DNA of 14,293 nt from Planctomycetales bacterium (GTDB lineage Bacteria; Planctomycetota; Phycisphaerae; SM23-33). A program made the position numbers and the translations under genes. Positions 1-7,070 of this stretch are shown one piece after another. The first letter of the stretch is position 1. Every line of letters starts with the position of its first letter. Under the pieces are notes generated by a model. It worked only from the letters and a program-made list of their open reading frames with translations, did not search any database and was not told where the DNA came from. The stretch spans positions 1 to 14,293 of the forward strand of contig JAUVIQ010000060.1 of the NCBI GenBank assembly GCA_030592655.1. The letters are read 5' to 3'.

Positions 1-73
1 AATGGAGTGAAGACCATAATTCACAGCGTACATTGCGGCAACGTTGATTCTGCGATAAAAAAAGGAAAATATC

Positions 74-1099
74 ATGTCAGAGATGGAATACAGAGAAGTT
101 CTCCGTACGGCGATGGGCGACGAAGGTCTGAGCCGCCGGCAGGCTGAAGACGCCTTCGGACAGATAATGAGCGGCGCGTGGAGCGAGGCGCAGATTGCGG
201 GCCTGTTGGTGGCGATGGCGACGCGCGGTGAGAGTGTCGCGGAGATTACCGGAGCGGCCACCGCCATGCGCGCCCATTCGGTGAAGATCGACGCTGGCGG
301 CAGGGACGCTATCGACACCTGCGGAACCGGCGGGACGGGACTGAGCACGCTGAACGTCTCAACGGCGGCGGCTTTGGTGGCGGCTGGGGCGGGCGCGTGC
401 GTCGCCAAGCACGGAAACCGCACACACACCCGCGCCAGCGGTTCTGCCGATGTATTGGCGGCACTCGGCGTCAATATCGACGCCGACGCCGAGACCGTTA
501 CCCGCTGCCTCGCCGATGCCGGCGTGTGCTTCTGCTTCGCTGTGCGACATCACCCGGCAATGAAATACGCCGTCCCGGTCCGCAAGGCGCTCGGCGTGCG
601 AACGATATTCAACGTCCTCGGACCTCTGACGAACCCAGCCGGGGCGGATCGGCAGGTCATGGGCGTGTTCGACGGGGCCCTCGTCGAGACCATCGCCGAA
701 GTCCTCAAGGCACTCGGTTCACAGCGGGCGATGGTCGTTCATGCCGACGACGGGCTGGACGAAATCTCCCTCACCAGCCCGACCCACATCGCCGAACTGA
801 AAGACGGTAAAATCACCACGTTCACAGTCCAGCCGGAAGATTTCGACCTGACCCGGGCGACCCTTGCGGACTTATCGGTCAAATCGGCGGAAGAATCAGC
901 CGAGCGAATCCGGGCGGTCCTTTCCGGACAGTCCGGTCCAGACCGCGATATTGTCGTCCTCAACGCCGCCGCCGCGCTGGTCGTCGCGGACCAGGCCGAC
1001 TCAATCGCCGCCGGAATCGCCCCCGCCGCCGAAGCAATCGATTCAGGAAAAGCCGCCAAAGCACTGGAAAAACTCATCGAGATTTCCAACTTACGGTAA
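74..1099 (+). CDS. trpD: Anthranilate phosphoribosyltransferase (TrpD)
   Basis: TrpD transfers the phosphoribosyl group of PRPP to anthranilate, the second step of tryptophan synthesis, in the cytoplasm. The 341 residues match the family's usual length. Visible signatures are the PRPP loop GTGGT at 84-88 followed by NVSTAAA, KHGNR at 112-116, SGSADVL at 122-128, HHPAMKYAVPVRKALGVRT at about 159-177, FNVLGPLTNP at 179-188, and the metal-binding DDGLDEIS at 225-232. The start at 74 is supported by an AAGGA-type ribosome site at about 62-66. The PRPP loop is normally GTGGD, so the Asp is replaced by Thr88 here; the rest of the active site looks intact. No other trp gene is in the window, although bases 1-73 may hold the end of an upstream gene. 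Family assignment is certain; the effect of Thr88 is unknown. Confidence 0.97.
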   Translation: MSEMEYREVLRTAMGDEGLSRRQAEDAFGQIMSGAWSEAQIAGLLVAMATRGESVAEITGAATAMRAHSVKIDAGGRDAIDTCGTGGTGLSTLNVSTAAALVAAGAGACVAKHGNRTHTRASGSADVLAALGVNIDADAETVTRCLADAGVCFCFAVRHHPAMKYAVPVRKALGVRTIFNVLGPLTNPAGADRQVMGVFDGALVETIAEVLKALGSQRAMVVHADDGLDEISLTSPTHIAELKDGKITTFTVQPEDFDLTRATLADLSVKSAEESAERIRAVLSGQSGPDRDIVVLNAAAALVVADQADSIAAGIAPAAEAIDSGKAAKALEKLIEISNLR

Positions 1100-1121
1100 C
1101 GGGTAATCGTGGGCATTCTTT

Positions 1122-1174
1122 GTTATTATAGTTTTTGGCGAAAAACTATAATAACGATTCGGTTATTATAGTTT
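1122..1174. repeat. Perfect 15-bp palindrome plus third half-site, AT-rich
   Basis: The arm GTTATTATAGTTTTT at 1122-1136 is followed by the 4-base loop GGCG and its exact reverse complement at 1141-1155. A third copy of the first 13 bases lies at 1162-1174, in direct orientation and 40 bp from the first. The element is very AT-rich inside GC-rich sequence. The motif contains TATAAT when read on the complement, so -10-like boxes occur on both strands. There is no GC-rich stem and no U-tract after it, so it does not look like a standard terminator. A regulator-binding array or a structured leader for the next gene is possible. Confidence 0.8.
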
Positions 1175-1224
1175 CCTTAAATAACAGGATATGCATCACG
1201 GACGGATAGATGGGAGGCAGATTG

Positions 1225-1500
1225 ATGCCGTACATACCACAAGAAGACAGGGGGCAATACGAACAGACCATTGGGGATGTCGTCGCGAAACTTTCAGCCA
1301 TGGACGACGATGCCGCCAAGGGGCATCTAAATTACATTATCTATTCGATTATCAAGCGGTACCTCGACGAAAAGGGAATGCGGTATTCGCGTGCGCAGGA
1401 TTTCATCGGCGGCGTGTTGACCTGCTGCCAGTTGGAATGCTACCGCAGGCTGCTGGGGCCTTACGAAGATGAGGCAATCGCCAAAAACGGGGATGTGTGA
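1225..1500 (+). CDS. Small conserved hypothetical protein (DUF6899-like)
   Basis: This 91-residue acidic, soluble protein has no signal peptide or membrane segment. It begins MPYIPQEDR and ends with YEDEAIAKNGDV. This pattern, an N-terminal PYI motif and a C-terminal YED..I..NGDV motif around a helical core containing LNYIIYSI and YRRLLGPYE, resembles the uncharacterised family I recall as DUF6899, which is common in environmental bacteria. The start at 1225 is preferred over an in-frame ATG at 1210 because GGAGG at 1213-1217 sits 7 bases ahead of it and the family starts at MPYI. The function is unknown. The gene lies alone between the palindrome at 1122-1174 and a heptamer array, with no evident operon partner. 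Confidence 0.75.
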   Translation: MPYIPQEDRGQYEQTIGDVVAKLSAMDDDAAKGHLNYIIYSIIKRYLDEKGMRYSRAQDFIGGVLTCCQLECYRRLLGPYEDEAIAKNGDV

Positions 1501-1507
1501 GAAAATA

Positions 1508-1542
1508 GGGATTAGGGACTTGGGACTTGGGAATAGGGAACA
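1508..1542. repeat. Heptamer array, five units of GGGANNN type
   Basis: Five consecutive 7-base units, GGGATTA, GGGACTT, GGGACTT, GGGAATA and GGGAACA, run without interruption. The period is exactly 7 and GGGA is constant. The array starts 7 bases after the stop of the DUF6899-like gene and lies in a 205-bp non-coding gap before the exported protein at 1706. Confidence 0.85.
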
Positions 1543-1554
1543 ACAGAAAAAACG

Positions 1555-1612
1555 GATTCACCAGTCAACCAATCAACCAGATAATCCAGATAATCCAGTC
1601 AACCAATTCTCC
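1555..1612. repeat. Octamer/nonamer array upstream of exported protein
   Basis: Units run in series: GATTCACC, AGTCAACC, AATCAACC, AGATAATCC twice, AGTCAACC and AATTCTCC. The period is 8, with two 9-base units. The GATTCACC, AATCAACC and AATTCTC units recur at 3102-3132, so the two arrays are related. The array runs into the leader element at 1600-1661. Confidence 0.8.
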
Positions 1613-1661
1613 TCTGCCGTTTTATTTTCCGGGTTGGGGCGGAACAATTGAGGCCGGTCTG
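1600..1661 (+). promoter_or_regulatory. Leader element copy A, possible promoter
   Basis: This stretch aligns with 3121-3180 ahead of the next gene. Shared parts are CAACCAATTCTC, the TCTG..CGTTTTATTTT core, GGCGG.ACAATT and a GGTCTG end. AACAAT at 1643-1648 occupies the place of the better -10-like TACAAT in copy B. It ends 45 bases before the ATG at 1706. It may be a conserved promoter and leader, or simply a duplicated intergenic repeat. Confidence 0.45.
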
Positions 1662-1705
1662 CGTCTAACATGATAATTCACGGAATTTTTGGAAAAGGTA
1701 ACGCC

Positions 1706-3097
1706 ATGAAACGATACGTGATTATTGCAGTGGCTACAGTATTGGCGGCGACCGGAACGGGTATATCAGCCGACCGGCCCCAGCCAGCGAAACGACCCGA
1801 CTATCAAGCCATGGCCAAAAAGCAGGTGTGGGAGTGGCAAGACGACCGGGCAAGCCTCATGCACAGCCTGGAGACTTATCAGGGTTTTTACGAAGCTCAT
1901 GTTGTTCGCTCACCATACACAAACGGCGTGAAGGTTCAGATCAAGGACGGTGGATGGGTTGATTTCTCGTTCCGGGCGCATCGGCGAACCGTCTTCGTCG
2001 GCTGCGGGGATTTGATTTACTTTGCGGAATACCGAACGTCAACCTCCGGCTGCATGATCCGCGCGTACGACCTGCGGCAGTGCCGCTACATATGGGAGAT
2101 TCGGCTCAAAGGCCTGGGGCCGATAAAACACAGCAAGTATCGCAATCGCGTCCGCATGGAACTTTTCGAGCATGTCCTGATGGTTTGGGGCAACGAGTCG
2201 GCCGGCCGGTACGTCGAAATCATCGACCGCAAGACCGGTAAAACCGTCGGGCACAAGGTCTTCGCCAAAGATGCCGCCTCAGCCGCCTTGAACACCTCGC
2301 CCCGCCCGGAGGCGCTTCACGATGTCCTGTACGGGTCGATGAAAACATACAAGCAATGGTCCTATCAGGTCGTAATCGGTAGGGCTCATTCCAGGAGCCG
2401 GCGGTCCTACGGCGTGCTGAAATACAAAGGCAAAGAGGTAAACACAAATACAGGCGTTCGTATCTGGACTCCCTGGGGCGAGATGGGTCTGACAGGGACA
2501 GGACGCGGTTGGCAGCCGGCGTACATGATGACCGTTTGCAAAGGCAAGGAGATCGAAAGCCCGGACCCCGCCACCAGTCTGCGCGTCAAAAAGAGGTGGC
2601 AGTCTATCCGCAAAGGCATCGACACGCTGACTTTGACCGTCGAGTTCCATCCTGACGGTACTACTTTTCCGTATGCGACTCTTCACGTCCCGCCGCTTAA
2701 GACTCAAAATCACGGCGTGCGTCCGTCAAGGCGCAATTGGCTGATTGCTCGCCTCGGGCCTAATTCAGCCAAATATCTGTTGAGTTCGCTGACATATCAG
2801 GGTTTCCTGACGCGGGCATCCGAGGCCGGGCCGGGCAAACATCCCGCGAAAGAACCATGCTGTGTACTCCGCCTGACATGGAAGGACGGAAAGACCACGC
2901 ACACGCTGACGGAGAACATCGGATGGGGCCTGCCGGTTTACGAACGGCTGTGCATGCTTCGCGCCAACCTGCGGGACACGGAAACGGTTCCCCTCGATGC
3001 CGTTCTGGCCATATGCCGAACCCATCTCAAAGCCTGGCGACTGAAGGAGCGGCTTAAAACCATGGACCAGGCAAAAACAGAAAAAAACAAAAAGTAA
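1706..3097 (+). CDS. Exported protein of unknown function
   Basis: I do not recognise this 463-residue protein. The start at 1706 is chosen over an in-frame ATG at 1670 because it gives a clean signal peptide: MKR, a hydrophobic stretch to about residue 20, and a likely cut after ISA at 22. An AAGG ribosome site lies 7 bases upstream. The mature part is basic and beta-rich. Residues 95-135 (TVFVGCGDLIYFAEY, then MIRAYDLRQCRYIWEI) and 157-183 resemble PQQ-type propeller blades, where a value is read out and then listed against a key. The motif YQGF occurs twice, at 58-61 and 364-367, which hints at two related segments. The C-terminus is a charged Lys-rich tail. It precedes the GH123-like lipoprotein by 82 bp, with a related leader, so both may act in the envelope. 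Export is likely; function is not assignable. Confidence 0.75.
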   Translation: MKRYVIIAVATVLAATGTGISADRPQPAKRPDYQAMAKKQVWEWQDDRASLMHSLETYQGFYEAHVVRSPYTNGVKVQIKDGGWVDFSFRAHRRTVFVGCGDLIYFAEYRTSTSGCMIRAYDLRQCRYIWEIRLKGLGPIKHSKYRNRVRMELFEHVLMVWGNESAGRYVEIIDRKTGKTVGHKVFAKDAASAALNTSPRPEALHDVLYGSMKTYKQWSYQVVIGRAHSRSRRSYGVLKYKGKEVNTNTGVRIWTPWGEMGLTGTGRGWQPAYMMTVCKGKEIESPDPATSLRVKKRWQSIRKGIDTLTLTVEFHPDGTTFPYATLHVPPLKTQNHGVRPSRRNWLIARLGPNSAKYLLSSLTYQGFLTRASEAGPGKHPAKEPCCVLRLTWKDGKTTHTLTENIGWGLPVYERLCMLRANLRDTETVPLDAVLAICRTHLKAWRLKERLKTMDQAKTEKNKK

Positions 3098-3101
3098 AAC
3101 C

Positions 3102-3132
3102 GATTCACTGATTCACCAATCAACCAATTCTC
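3102..3132. repeat. Octamer array upstream of lipoprotein gene
   Basis: Units GATTCACT, GATTCACC, AATCAACC and AATTCTC follow each other with period 8, starting 5 bases after the preceding stop. They match units in the array at 1555-1612 and run into leader copy B. Confidence 0.75.
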
Positions 3133-3180
3133 TTCTGTCGTTTTATTTTTCTGGCCCAAGGCGGTACAATTCCGGGTCTG
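3121..3180 (+). promoter_or_regulatory. Leader element copy B, likely promoter with leaderless start
   Basis: Copy B of the leader also found at 1600-1661. TACAAT at 3165-3170 is a good -10-like box. A weak TTTATT at 3142-3147 lies 17 bases upstream. A transcript starting about 7 bases after the -10 box would begin almost at the GTG start codon at 3180, and no ribosome site precedes that GTG. This suggests a leaderless message. Promoter activity is inferred only. Confidence 0.45.
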
Positions 3181-5948
3181 TGTTGCGACGACTGACATTG
3201 TTGATTGCGTGCTTGAGCCTTGCCGGCTGTGGGCGGGCTCGTCCGGGACGCCTCTGGGTGGCGGGGGATATGGTCCACCTGACCGAGCAGACTCCTGCCG
3301 AGAAGACAAGCAGCGTATGGGACGCTGATTCGCGGACGGTCAATCTTTTTTCAGCCGCCAATGAAACCGTCAGTTTCCAGTTGGTTCTGGACGCTCCGCC
3401 TGACGGGCTTGAAGAAGTGAAACTGTCCGTCAGCCCGCTTACCGGCCCCGGTGGGCGGAAGATCAGCGCCGGCAACATTAAATTGTTCCGAATGCTGCCT
3501 GTGGCGATTGAGCGTTATCCGGCATGGTATCTCCTCCTGACCGACGCACCCGTCAAGCCGGTAAGGTTCTACGACGCGCTGGAACCGATAAAATCGTTCG
3601 ATTCATTCACCGTCGGTCCCAACGAGCGGTTGGCTGTCTGGGTGGATGTAACCGTTCGGCGCGACAGGCTTCCGGGCGATTACGTCGGTGCAATTATGGT
3701 GTCGTCGAGCCGAGGCCCAACGCGAGCGAAGGTGGCGCTGAAGGTGTACGACTTTGTCCTTCCCGACGCCAAACCGGTCGCGTGCATCGGCGGTTTTGGT
3801 TACGAGACGATTTTTTCGACCTTTACCGGCACGGTTCCCGTTCGTCTTGACGCTGGGCGCAAGGATGTCCGCGCTGGCCTGACGGTTATCCGCCGATTGA
3901 TGCGTCTTGCGCACGAGCATCGCGTGGACCTGTTCGATAAGTCGATCCATCCGACCATTAAGCGCGACATTTCCGGAGCGGTGGTGCTTCGGTGGGATGA
4001 TTACGACAACATCGTTAAGCCATACCTCGACGGGTCGGCCTTTGACGACCGCGTCGGCGTATCGGCCTGGCCTGCGCCTTTTCGAGTAGCCCGGCGCGCC
4101 GGCTGGCCGGAACCGGCGAGTTACGGCGGGATCGGTACGGATGCCTACCGCAAGACCGCCGGGGCTGTCTTGGCTGGGACGGTAGAACATTTCAAGTCCA
4201 TCGGGTTCGGCGACCGCCTGTTCGTCTGGCCCGGGACGGATTCAACTTCGCAACAGGCTTATGAGCGTTATTCAGCCCTTGCGCGTCTGGTTCGTTCTGC
4301 CGGACCTGAAACGCCGATTTTGACAGAACTTCCCCCAACCCCGCCAAAACGGACCGGCTGGACACCACCGAAGGGCTTCGTCACGCTGGCCGATATGTAC
4401 GCGCCACCGGCGCATATGGTTAACCCATCCGATGCGAAACGACTCACTCGGAACCACCGGCTGGACGGACTTTGGCTTCGTCCGGGCAGGCCTCCGTATC
4501 TTGGCGGATGCAGCCTGTTGAGTTCGCCCGCCGATGTCCGCGCACTGGCGTGGATAGCGATGAAATACGACTGCCCCGGTATCTTCATACCCGAAGTGCT
4601 CAACTGGTCGAAGCGGGCCGACGAAGAAGACCGCCTGTTTTATCCCCGCAAAACCCCTGACGGCGATACGGTTTTTCCCTCGGTCCGCCTCAAACGCCTC
4701 CGTCGGGGATTGCAGGATGCCGCCTATCTCTGGTTGCTGCGACAGAGGCAAAGAGCCGCCGTCGCCCGGGTAATGATCGACACGATGGTTCATTACGCCT
4801 GCCTGGACGCTGCCGGCGACCATCACCTCGACGCGAGGCTTCGCGGATGGGTCGCCGACGGTGAAGTCTGGACGGCCGCTCGCAGACTCCTCGCCGAGGA
4901 GGTCCTTTCCGCCGTCCATCCGGAGCAGGTTTCCCGCCGCCAACTCCTGTATGAACAATTGGCCTGGAAGCAGTTGCGCCAACGCGCCTGCCGGGTCCGT
5001 GTCGAGCGGATTCGTTCGCGCGTGAAAATGCTCGGCAACGGGCGTTTCGCCGCTGTGGTCCGGGCTGAACTTTACAACGAACAAACCTATCCGGTTGATG
5101 TGGAGTTGCGCATCGCCGATCTGCCGGCAAGATGGAAACCGACAACCGCCCGAATCCAGAAGCGACTCAAAGGCAGCGAACTTACCGTCCTGGCCCTTTC
5201 CGCCGAAGGCGTCGGTATCCCGGCAGGATCGGACGCGAAGATAAATATCCCACTGGTGCTGACGACCACTCCGGGCCGAACCGAAAACATCCTCGCCTGC
5301 GTTCCGTTTATCCGGGCCGGTCTCGTCGCCAAAACGATTACCATTGACGGGAACCTCGGCGATTGGCCGATGCGAGCGGGGAATACCGCCGGTAACTTTA
5401 TCGTCCTGGGCCGGCGGGGAAAGGGCGGGAAAGGCCTTGCCCGTCGCCGGACAACCGCTTTCGTTACGCGCGACGACCGAAACCTGTACGTGGCATTCCG
5501 CTGCGACGAGCCGAAGATGGACAGACTCCACGCCCGCGCCGATAACATCGTCCGATACGAGCAGTTCCTCGCCGCCGGTGAGGACATGGTGGAATTGATT
5601 ATCGATCCGGGTCTCAAAGCCCGAAGCGCCGCCGATTTGTATCATATCGTGGTAAAATGCAACGGTGTGATCCTCGCCGAACGCGGTGTCGGCGCTGAAC
5701 CGGCTCGCGTCAAGCCCTGGCCTGTACGGGTCCGATCCGCTGTCGCCAAAGATAAAAAACTCTGGATCGTCGAGTTGGCGATACCGCTGAAAGAATTCGG
5801 TCCGGGCGGCGACTCGCCGTTGTGGGGAATCAATTTCACACGGTTCGCCACGGCAGAGTCCGAAGCCTCAAGTTGGTCCGGCGCGGTGCGATACTTCTAC
5901 AGCCCGGAAAACCTCGGTACAATGTACTTGACGCCAATAAAAAAATGA
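3180..5948 (+). CDS. Lipoprotein with GH123/DUF4091-like core and CBM9-like C-terminal domain
   Basis: This 922-residue protein starts at GTG. Its signal peptide MLRRLTLLIACLSLAGC carries a lipobox, LAGC with Cys17, so it should be lipid-anchored in the envelope. Residues about 25-195 form the beta-sandwich typical of GH123/DUF4091 proteins (NETVSFQLVLDAP, PAWYLLLTDAPVKPVRFYDAL, ERLAVWVDVTVRRDRLPGDY). A barrel-like core follows to about 520 and ends in PSVRLKRLRRGLQDAAYLW at 500-518, a DUF4091 hallmark. Residues about 610-700 look like an immunoglobulin-type fold. Residues about 715-920 form a CBM9-like or DOMON-like domain (ITIDGNLGDW, RNLYVAFRCDEP, LWIVELAIPLKEFGP, WGINFTRF). Related enzymes cleave N-acetylgalactosaminides using an adjacent Asp-Glu pair. 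Here the expected WDEP-like strand reads FVWPGTDST at 348-356, without that pair. It may bind glycans rather than cleave them, or act through other residues. Confidence 0.85.
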   Translation: MLRRLTLLIACLSLAGCGRARPGRLWVAGDMVHLTEQTPAEKTSSVWDADSRTVNLFSAANETVSFQLVLDAPPDGLEEVKLSVSPLTGPGGRKISAGNIKLFRMLPVAIERYPAWYLLLTDAPVKPVRFYDALEPIKSFDSFTVGPNERLAVWVDVTVRRDRLPGDYVGAIMVSSSRGPTRAKVALKVYDFVLPDAKPVACIGGFGYETIFSTFTGTVPVRLDAGRKDVRAGLTVIRRLMRLAHEHRVDLFDKSIHPTIKRDISGAVVLRWDDYDNIVKPYLDGSAFDDRVGVSAWPAPFRVARRAGWPEPASYGGIGTDAYRKTAGAVLAGTVEHFKSIGFGDRLFVWPGTDSTSQQAYERYSALARLVRSAGPETPILTELPPTPPKRTGWTPPKGFVTLADMYAPPAHMVNPSDAKRLTRNHRLDGLWLRPGRPPYLGGCSLLSSPADVRALAWIAMKYDCPGIFIPEVLNWSKRADEEDRLFYPRKTPDGDTVFPSVRLKRLRRGLQDAAYLWLLRQRQRAAVARVMIDTMVHYACLDAAGDHHLDARLRGWVADGEVWTAARRLLAEEVLSAVHPEQVSRRQLLYEQLAWKQLRQRACRVRVERIRSRVKMLGNGRFAAVVRAELYNEQTYPVDVELRIADLPARWKPTTARIQKRLKGSELTVLALSAEGVGIPAGSDAKINIPLVLTTTPGRTENILACVPFIRAGLVAKTITIDGNLGDWPMRAGNTAGNFIVLGRRGKGGKGLARRRTTAFVTRDDRNLYVAFRCDEPKMDRLHARADNIVRYEQFLAAGEDMVELIIDPGLKARSAADLYHIVVKCNGVILAERGVGAEPARVKPWPVRVRSAVAKDKKLWIVELAIPLKEFGPGGDSPLWGINFTRFATAESEASSWSGAVRYFYSPENLGTMYLTPIKK

Positions 5949-5955
5949 ACTTTTG

Positions 5956-6042
5956 CAATTTCCGATTTTCAATTTCCAATTTCCAATTGAAAAAAACAGA
6001 AAATCGGAAATTGAAAATTGGAAATCGGAAATTGAAAAGGAG
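5956..6042. repeat. Two facing heptamer arrays forming a long imperfect hairpin
   Basis: Left arm 5956-5990 is built from CAATTTC, CGATTTT, CAATTTC, CAATTTC and CAATTGA. Right arm 6001-6035 is AAATCGG, AAATTGA, AAATTGG, AAATCGG and AAATTGA, followed by AAAGGAG at 6036-6042. Both have exact period 7, and the right arm is largely the reverse complement of the left, giving a stem of about 30 bp with a few mismatches and a loop of about 11 bases. The last heptamer is also the ribosome site of the gene at 6051. Confidence 0.85.
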
Positions 6043-6050
6043 AACAACAG

Positions 6051-7064
6051 ATGGGAAACAAACTTGGATGGATACTGGCGGGTATTTTCGGTGCGTTTGT
6101 AATCATCGTGCTAGCGAAGGTGCTTTTCTTTCCTTCTCCGTCGGATCCGACGCGAGCGACTACTGGGCCGGGGATGCTGACTCTGCAAAAACCCGCCGAA
6201 CCGTTGACAAGCCTGCTGCCGTCAGCGCCCGACGGCGAGGGAAACGCCGCCGACGATTACCGGCGAGCCTGGAAATCTTACGATAAAAACACCGACGCGA
6301 TAAAGGCGATGTTCAAGCATTACTTCGCCGTAATAAAAGACGAGTACCGCCTGACGGACGACGATGTAGCCTTGTTGAAGAGCGTCGCGGATCCAATCGC
6401 CGACGGCGCAGCCAAAAAGGACATGTCATTTTACCTGTCGGAACAGATGGAAGTCTCATACGACAGGCCGGTCGAGGCTGGACAGTTCCAGAACATCGCG
6501 GAGGTCCCTCGGATGCTGTTCGCTCACTACATCGGCAAGGGCGAGGAGCATTATCCAGCCGCCGAGAAGTGCCTCTTCGACATACTCGTACTGGGGCATC
6601 ATCTGGTTGAAGAGCGGGCCAGGTTTGACATTGTGCGAACCGGAATAGGGCTTCAGAAGAACGCCAGCGAACTTCTTGGGCAACTTTACGGTAAATGGAA
6701 CAAGCCCGAACGCGTCAAGGCGGCCCGGAACTACCGCACGGGTCTGCGGGACATGAGTAGCATCTATACCGAACTCTACGCCGTCGCATGGAAACTCACA
6801 CGCGCCGAAAGCGGCGCTCACGGCCCCAACCCCGGAGACATCTTCAACCTTGTCGCCAACCACGCCGACCGGGCAGTACGAGTCGAAGCCATCCTTAGCC
6901 TGGGAATGGTCAAACTGACCTGCGCCGGAAGAGGCGACCACAAACGGGTCCGCGACCTGATTGACGAAAAACTCAAAAGCGACGACCCGATCGAACAGGC
7001 AGCCGCCAAGTGCGCCGACGCGCTGGACGAGGAAGGAATGCAACGCCTGGCCAGCGGGGAATAG
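6051..7064 (+). CDS. Membrane-anchored hypothetical protein
   Basis: This 337-residue protein is not recognised. Residues about 7-27 (GWILAGIFGAFVIIVLAKVLF) form one membrane helix with only a short charged N-terminus before it, so it is probably an uncleaved anchor with the rest outside the cytoplasm. A Pro/Ser/Thr-rich linker follows. The remainder is mainly helical and charged; the last 60 residues (VEAILSLGMVKLTCAGRGDHKRVRDLIDE, then PIEQAAAKCADALDEEG) look like HEAT-type helical repeats. The start at 6051 is fixed by AAAGGAG at 6036-6042, which is itself the last unit of a heptamer array. It meets the toxin gene tail to tail with 6 bases between stops. It may belong with the two preceding envelope genes, but nothing in the sequence proves a shared pathway. 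Confidence 0.75.
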   Translation: MGNKLGWILAGIFGAFVIIVLAKVLFFPSPSDPTRATTGPGMLTLQKPAEPLTSLLPSAPDGEGNAADDYRRAWKSYDKNTDAIKAMFKHYFAVIKDEYRLTDDDVALLKSVADPIADGAAKKDMSFYLSEQMEVSYDRPVEAGQFQNIAEVPRMLFAHYIGKGEEHYPAAEKCLFDILVLGHHLVEERARFDIVRTGIGLQKNASELLGQLYGKWNKPERVKAARNYRTGLRDMSSIYTELYAVAWKLTRAESGAHGPNPGDIFNLVANHADRAVRVEAILSLGMVKLTCAGRGDHKRVRDLIDEKLKSDDPIEQAAAKCADALDEEGMQRLASGE

Positions 7065-7070
7065 TCGCCT

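Noticed and set aside
1..73. Possible end of an upstream gene (frame ending in TGA at 45-47)
   Set aside because: Only 14 codons are visible and they match nothing I recognise, so a coding call cannot be supported.
1508..1612. Possible CRISPR array in the repeat-rich gap
   Set aside because: The units are 7-9 bases with no spacers of constant length, and no cas genes are present.
1469..1651. A 60-codon frame running through the heptamer and octamer arrays
   Set aside because: It translates tandem repeats and overlaps the end of the DUF6899-like gene, with no plausible ribosome site or protein character.
4272..5645. A 457-codon open frame on the minus strand inside the lipoprotein gene
   Set aside because: It is antisense to a well-supported coding region with clear domains. 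Its translation has no recognisable motifs and is typical of a shadow frame in GC-rich DNA.
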